Shown here in pieces: positions 59,238 to 64,000 of a DNA stretch of 64,000 nt. Each line of letters opens with the position of its first letter. The stretch's first letter is position 1. The notes beneath the pieces are model-generated. The model was not told the DNA's origin, searched no databases, and saw only the letters and a list, made by a program, of their open reading frames with translations. The position numbers and the translations under genes were made by a program. The stretch is from Prototheca cutis (taxonomy: Eukaryota; Chlorophyta; Trebouxiophyceae; Chlorellales; Chlorellaceae), in contig BCIH01000005.1 in NCBI GenBank assembly GCA_002897115.2, forward strand, positions 726,683 to 790,682, given 5' to 3'.

Positions 59238-61752
59238 ATGCCGCGCGAGATCATCACACTCCAAGTGGGCCAGTGTGGCAACCAGGTGAGTAGGTCGCCG
59301 GCCGGTGATGGGTGGTAGTGGGACCCAGCCCGGACCCATCCAGTACCAAGAGAAGCCCTCCCTTTTGGGATACTGTGTTGGGCACACCGCTGGGAGAAAG
59401 ATTCGGGACGAGATTTGCATGTACATGCCTGGATACGCTCTGTTAGATACCTGCTTCCGTGGCCTGGCTGGATGCTTCTTGCTTCCTTGCTCCGGATCTG
59501 CGTGCTGCCTGGCCGGCTGGGCTGCCTCGAGTCCGGCATGGCCCCTCTCCAGCAACAATAACAGCGCTTTAAGCCATGTTGCCCGCGCGCACACACCATG
59601 TGCTAGGTCGGTACGGAGTTTTGGCGCAAGCTGTGCTTGGAGCATGGCATCGACAGCGATGGGATGCTGCATGACGCTGCGGCTGCAGTAGACGCCGGCG
59701 ATCGGAAAGACGTCTTCTTTTACCAGGCGGACGACGAGCGATACATCCCGCGTGCCTGTCTCATTGATCTGGAGCCTCGTGTGATCAATAGCATCCAAGG
59801 CAGTGACGCGCGGCACCTGTTCAACCCCGAGAACGTGTTCTTGTCGCCGGATGGCGGCGGCGCAGGGAACAACTGGGCGTCGGGTTACCACCAAGGCGAA
59901 CGGTTCCAGGAGGCCATCCTGGACATGGTTGACCGGGAGCTGGGCTACGCCGACAGCCTGGAGGGCTTCACACTCTGCCACTCCATCGCGGGAGGCACGG
60001 GGTCGGGCATGGGCAGCAACATCCTGGAGGCCATCTGTGATCGCTACCCCAAAAAAGTCGTGCAGACGTACTCAGTGTTTCCAAACCAGGCAGAAAGCAG
60101 CGATGTGGTCGTCCAGCCCTACAACTCCCTCCTCACCCTCAAGCGCCTCACCCTCAACGCCGGTGGGTGGATTTCCGTGTGTATGCGTGTGTTGGGGGGG
60201 GGGGGGGTATGTGTTGGGTGGGGTGCATGTTTAATGCAACACAATCAAACAATCACTGAGCTGACTGCTCCTCCCCACAACAATGCTCATGCAGATGCGG
60301 TGACGGTGCTGGACAACACGGCACTGAACCGGCTGGCCGCCGAGCACCTGCATGTGGCCAATCCGTCCTTTGCACAGACCAACGCCCTGGTGTCCACTGT
60401 CATGGCCGCAAGCACCGCAACGCTGCGGTACCCCGGTGAGGAGGAGGCGAGGGGGCCTTGGGGGCCCTGTTCTGAGACACTACATGTCGTCCTGCGTAAC
60501 ATCGTTTCGACAGCTTCCTAAGCCCACCCTCTTTGGCTCTGTACAGGCTACATGAACAATGACTTAGTTGGCCTGCTGGCCTCACTGGTGCCCATCCCGC
60601 AGTGCCACTTCCTCATGGCCGGTACGTGCTTCGGCATCAGTTGTCTGTTCTGGTTGCAGCACAGCTTTCCCCACACTGCTCGCAAGTGCCACGCCGTGAC
60701 TGGGGCCTGGGGTGTGGAAGCCCAACCGTGAAGATCGTAGACCGCTCGCCTCTGGTGAACGGCCCGCACACCATCACAAGCATGCGCCCGCCCAACCCGA
60801 ATCGCACACAGGCTACACGCCCGTGACCCTGGACAACGAGGAAAGCAAGGCGGCCGCCATCGTGCGCAAGACGACGGTACTGGATGTCATGCGTCGCCTC
60901 CTGCAGGTGTCGGGGGTTGCGTGGTTCTTGGTTGATAGTGGTTGCAGGGAAGGGGGCGTGAGCCAGGGCTGGGCTGTCAACAATGACCCTAAACACCCCC
61001 CCCCCCCCCTTTAAAAGGGTTCAAACAAAAAGAAATGCACTCGATCATGACATGCTGCAGCCGAAAAACATGATGGTGTCGCTGCCTGTGCGGGCTCGGG
61101 GCCTGGAGCAGGCGCGGTACATTTCGCTGCTCAACATTATCCAGGGTGAGGTCGACCCGGGGCAGCTGCACGCCAGCCTGCTCCGCATCCGCGAGCGCCG
61201 GCTGGCCAGCTTCATCGAGTGGGGGCCCGCCAGCATCCAGGTTGCGCTGTCCCGGCGCTCGCCCTACACGCGTGCGGGGCACCGGGTGTCGGGTCTGGCC
61301 CTGGCAAATCACACATCCATCCGCCACCTGTTCAACCGCACCATCGCCCAGTTTGACAAGCTCTTCCAGCGCAAGGCCTTCGTTGACAACTACAAGGTGA
61401 GGGGTTGAGTTGGCGTGGAGGCTTTGGTGAGGAGGGTCGTGAAGGGCAAGGGTGTTGAAGGTGTCTTGAGCTTCCTTCAAAAGCACAAGAAACGCGGCGT
61501 GACGAATTTCAAATCTGCACACCCACCCAATGTCTGTAGGAATTCCCGCTGTTCCACCGTGCGAATGGCTCGTCCCAGGAGCTGTGTCTGGACGAGTTCC
61601 TGGACGCGAGGGAGGTCGTGCAGGCGATGAGCGACGAGTACGCCGCCGCAGAGAGCGCCGACTACCTGGACCGCGCGGGGGAGGGCGACGTGCTGGCGGG
61701 ACAGCTGTCCTCGGGGCTCAACCTCGGGACGCGGGGCGTCACGGTGCAGTGA
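59238..61752 (+). CDS. TUBG: Gamma-tubulin
   Basis: Seven exons (59238-59285, 59607-60162, 60295-60435, 60547-60621, 60812-60906, 61061-61396, 61540-61752) give 487 residues. It starts [22 protein letters not shown]. The tubulin GTP-binding signature is [15 protein letters not shown], with [15 protein letters not shown] and the gamma-specific [35 protein letters not shown] and the C-terminal SREVV-like [17 protein letters not shown]. It nucleates microtubules in the gamma-tubulin complex. The C-terminal tail (about 30 residues, [13 protein letters not shown]) is somewhat longer than usual. Intron 2 (60163-60294) starts with GT-rich sequence and a 14-base G run. Confidence 0.97.
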
Positions 61753-62076
61753 CCGAATGTTATTCGACTGATGGTGGTCTGGGCCCCGTGTGAGGTCGAT
61801 GTGTCGCTTGGCACAGATCCTCTCGATGGGCGACATGTGTCTGCGTGAGTTCATCCAGACATTTCAGCAGACAGCCGACACTGACTGGGTGGTTGTGTCA
61901 GCCCCACTGTCTCCAAATATCAGTCATTGCAAGAACTGCGGCCTGCTGGATGGGCAGAAACACAATGATTCTTGGAGGGTCACAGTTGGTTGCTCAGAGC
62001 TTGTCCATCCCATTTGGGGTTATGTCACAGACCGTCTGGTTGGCGGTGGCGGGTGGGTGGCGGGGGGGGGGGGGGG

Positions 62077-62140
<64 letters not shown>

Positions 62141-62473
62141 CTCAGCTCCCAATCCATCACTCCACTCCTGCTCGAAAACCCTCTGGAACGCAAACGAGGT
62201 GTCGCGCACGCACTACGCCGAAAGGTCTGATGACCAGGCATTAAAGGCAGATCTCAATTATTTCCGATCACAGTGCAGCAAACATGACATAGACAGTCCA
62301 GATCGCCAGGATCGGCGGACATGGGTAATGGGATAGCAGCCCGAATGCCGGCTGAGGGTCTCGGGACCTGGGCGGCCAGAGGTGGCGCCGTGATGGGCGG
62401 GCATACGGTGTCGCTGCCCAGTTCACTGCGTCCATTACAGCGTTGCCGATGGCATCGAGCAACCCCGCGACAC
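61753..62473. other. Intergenic region with a long poly-G tract
   Basis: The 3' flank of gamma-tubulin and the leader of the methyltransferase gene. An upstream in-frame ATG at 62321 could extend the next protein by about 51 residues as a targeting peptide. Confidence 0.45.
62062..62139. repeat. Poly-G tract, about 78 bases with one C
   Basis: Nearly pure G from 62062 to 62139, with one C at 62077, preceded by GGTGGCGGGTGGGTGGC. It lies about 335 bases upstream of the methyltransferase start and may be in a leader intron. Confidence 0.9.
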
Positions 62474-64000
62474 ATGGCCAAATCAGCCGCTGGACTCACG
62501 GAGCATGCTGCACGGCAGGCTGAATTTTTCCGGGACAAGACCCAGGACCTAGGCATCACACCCGCCGTGGAAGCCAAGCTGGAACGCATTGCAGGCATCA
62601 TCCCAGACCTACCACCCGATCCCAGAGCCATCGACGTGGGCAGNGGCAATGGAGCCCTCATCCCCCACCTCCAGGAATGTTGCGGGGAGGACGCTTGGGC
62701 ACGTGCAGTGGGGGGCCCTGACAGTGTGCCACGATCCCAATGGCACACCCTTCAACTCCGCAAAACTCCATTCCAATGTGCGCAGGCACGGGGCATCCAG
62801 GACATATTGGCTGTGGATGTGTGCCCCGAGATGGTGCGAGAGCTGGAGACCCGGTTCGGCCCGCCGCCCGTGTTGGGCAATGTGCCAGCGGTCCGGACCT
62901 GGGAGGGCGACTTTGAGCAGCTGCCACTGTACCAGGTAGGCAGAGGGAGTTGCTGAAGGTTGGGTCGCGGCATGGGTTGGTGCTCTGTTGTTTGGGCCAG
63001 GTCAGCAAGCCATTGTCGCAGAACAACTGACCTGCCCGCATGCCCGACCAAACGCAGGGTCCCGTGGACTTGGTGATCTTCAATGCCGTGTTTGGCAATT
63101 TCCCAGACCCGGGGGCGGCCCTGCTCAAGGCCTGTCAGTTGCTGCGACCAGGAGGGTACATCTGCATCAGCCACCCGCTCGGCAGAGCATGGCTGGAACG
63201 ATACAGGTAGTGCTGGCGCAGGAGTGTGTGTGATCAGCAGCAGAGCGGCTGGTGGAGACCAACTGAGGGGTTGGTCTTCCATTGTGGCTTGCAGGATGGC
63301 ATGGGAATGGGACAGAATTCCCATGATGCGCGACCGAGCATGACAGCTGTGTATACGCCAACACGGCAAGGACTCCCCCCTCCTACATCCACAGGGAAAA
63401 GGAGCCAGATATCGTACCACAGCTGCTCCCAGACGCTCGGCAGCTCAGGGATTTGACACATAACCTGCCGCTTGTCGTCCAAAAGTTTGTGGAAGAACGA
63501 GGGCTGTACTGCGCTGTTCTACAGGTTCAGACCTAGAAAGGGTTTCTTTTGGTTCGGTTTCATCATCGTGTGTGAACAGCATGGCGACAGCTGGGGGTGC
63601 TGGGACATGTGCACTGCATGGATGCCTGCATGCGCGAACACTGCTCTGGAGGACTTTTGTCTGTTTATTACACACCCCCATTTCATACGACGATGCACAT
63701 GGTGGCCCCACACACTTCCTCGAGAGCAGGTGCCGGAGCTGTATGCATTCAAGGGTGGGCCCCTGTACATCTGTGGCCGTGTCATCTCTGGCTTCGGCCG
63801 GGGATCCAGCAAGCTCGGGGTGCCGACTGCAAACTTGCCTCCGGAAGTTGTGCCGGCCAGCCTCCCTTCGGGAGTGTACTTTGGGTAAGTAAAGTTGCTG
63901 CCAAGGGTGGCTCCAGAGAGGCACGTGGCTGTGTCCTCGATGGCACTACCAGCCTGTTGCAGAGGTGTGGACTGGAACAAGAGTGCTTCCCATGGAACGA
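62474..64000 (+). CDS. SAM-dependent methyltransferase fused to riboflavin kinase, partial (3' end outside)
   Basis: Exons: 62474 to about 62720 (donor uncertain), about 62787-62935, 63058-63206, 63395-63524, 63730-63884 and 63963 onward. The N-terminal part is a class I methyltransferase: AIDVGxGNGALIPHL (motif I), ILAVDVCPEMVRELE, VDLVIFNAVFGNFPDPGAAL and LLRPGGYICISHPLGRAWLE, ending FVEERGLYCAVLQ. Without a stop, and with phase-0 splicing at 63524/63730, it continues VPELYAFKGGPLYICGRVISGFGRGSSKLGVPTANLPPEV and LPSGVYFG, the start of the riboflavin kinase (flavokinase) domain with its GRGxxxLGxPTAN motif. Riboflavin kinase makes FMN from riboflavin and ATP. The substrate of the methyltransferase is unknown. 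The ATG at 62474 precedes the conserved part; 62321 is an alternative start. Two separate genes cannot be fully excluded. Confidence 0.78.

Noticed and set aside
58718..59981. Long minus-strand frames upstream of and opposite gamma-tubulin
   Set aside because: No conserved content; the part above 59238 is antisense to gamma-tubulin exons and introns.
63525..63729. Gene boundary between methyltransferase and riboflavin kinase
   Set aside because: No stop codon or initiating Met with good context was found there; the donor and acceptor agree in phase, so one gene is the simpler reading, though not proven.

Overview
The window looks like nuclear DNA of a green alga, most likely a trebouxiophyte of the Chlorella/Auxenochlorella group. 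The grounds are: high GC in genes with strong G/C at third codon positions, many short GT-AG introns of about 100-250 bases, plant-type gene families (a plant-like AP-5 beta relative, PEX16, VPS26, MFAP1, gamma-tubulin, 5-oxoprolinase), and no bacterial operon structure. It is draft sequence, with scattered single N bases and one N-filled gap next to long homopolymers. I see no tRNA, rRNA, CRISPR array or recognisable virus.

Layout. 1-5134: the 3' part of a GN-rich repeat protein on the minus strand, then poorly coding DNA with an unresolved minus-strand cluster of reading frames. 5436-10082 (+): a large adaptor-like protein resembling AP-5 beta. 11321-15458 (-): a COQ11/NDUFA9-like reductase and a cathepsin Z-type cysteine protease. 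16078-21787 (-): a 14-exon membrane M1 aminopeptidase. 22329-25733: a divergent pair, free-methionine-R-sulfoxide reductase (-) and an RBM34/Nop12-like nucleolar RNA-binding protein (+). 26964-33608: an RRM-only cyclophilin-E-like protein (+), a Yippee protein (-), PEX16 (-) and profilin (+). 34189-37864 (-): splicing factor MFAP1 and a small secreted Cys-rich protein. 39078-43290: retromer VPS26 (+), then COQ5 (-). 43291-48223 (+): 5-oxoprolinase. 48665-50981 (-): a protein with repeated CTF-x-P motifs. 51912-about 58490 (-): a two-SANT corepressor-like protein of more than 2,000 residues. 59238-61752 (+): gamma-tubulin. 62474-end (+): a methyltransferase that appears to be fused to riboflavin kinase.

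Exon-intron models were built by hand from frame, GT-AG sites and phase. For 13 genes the exon lengths sum to whole codons over a full-length model, which is good internal support. The genes are ordinary housekeeping functions without an operon-like theme. Two (COQ5 and the COQ11-like gene) may both act in ubiquinone synthesis. Three are secreted or membrane proteins (cathepsin, aminopeptidase, small Cys-rich protein).

The least ordinary signals are the methyltransferase-riboflavin kinase fusion, (GT)n-poly-G tracts lying just inside 5' splice sites on the sense strand, several apparent GC-AG introns, and a two-copy terminal-inverted-repeat element with TA target duplication.
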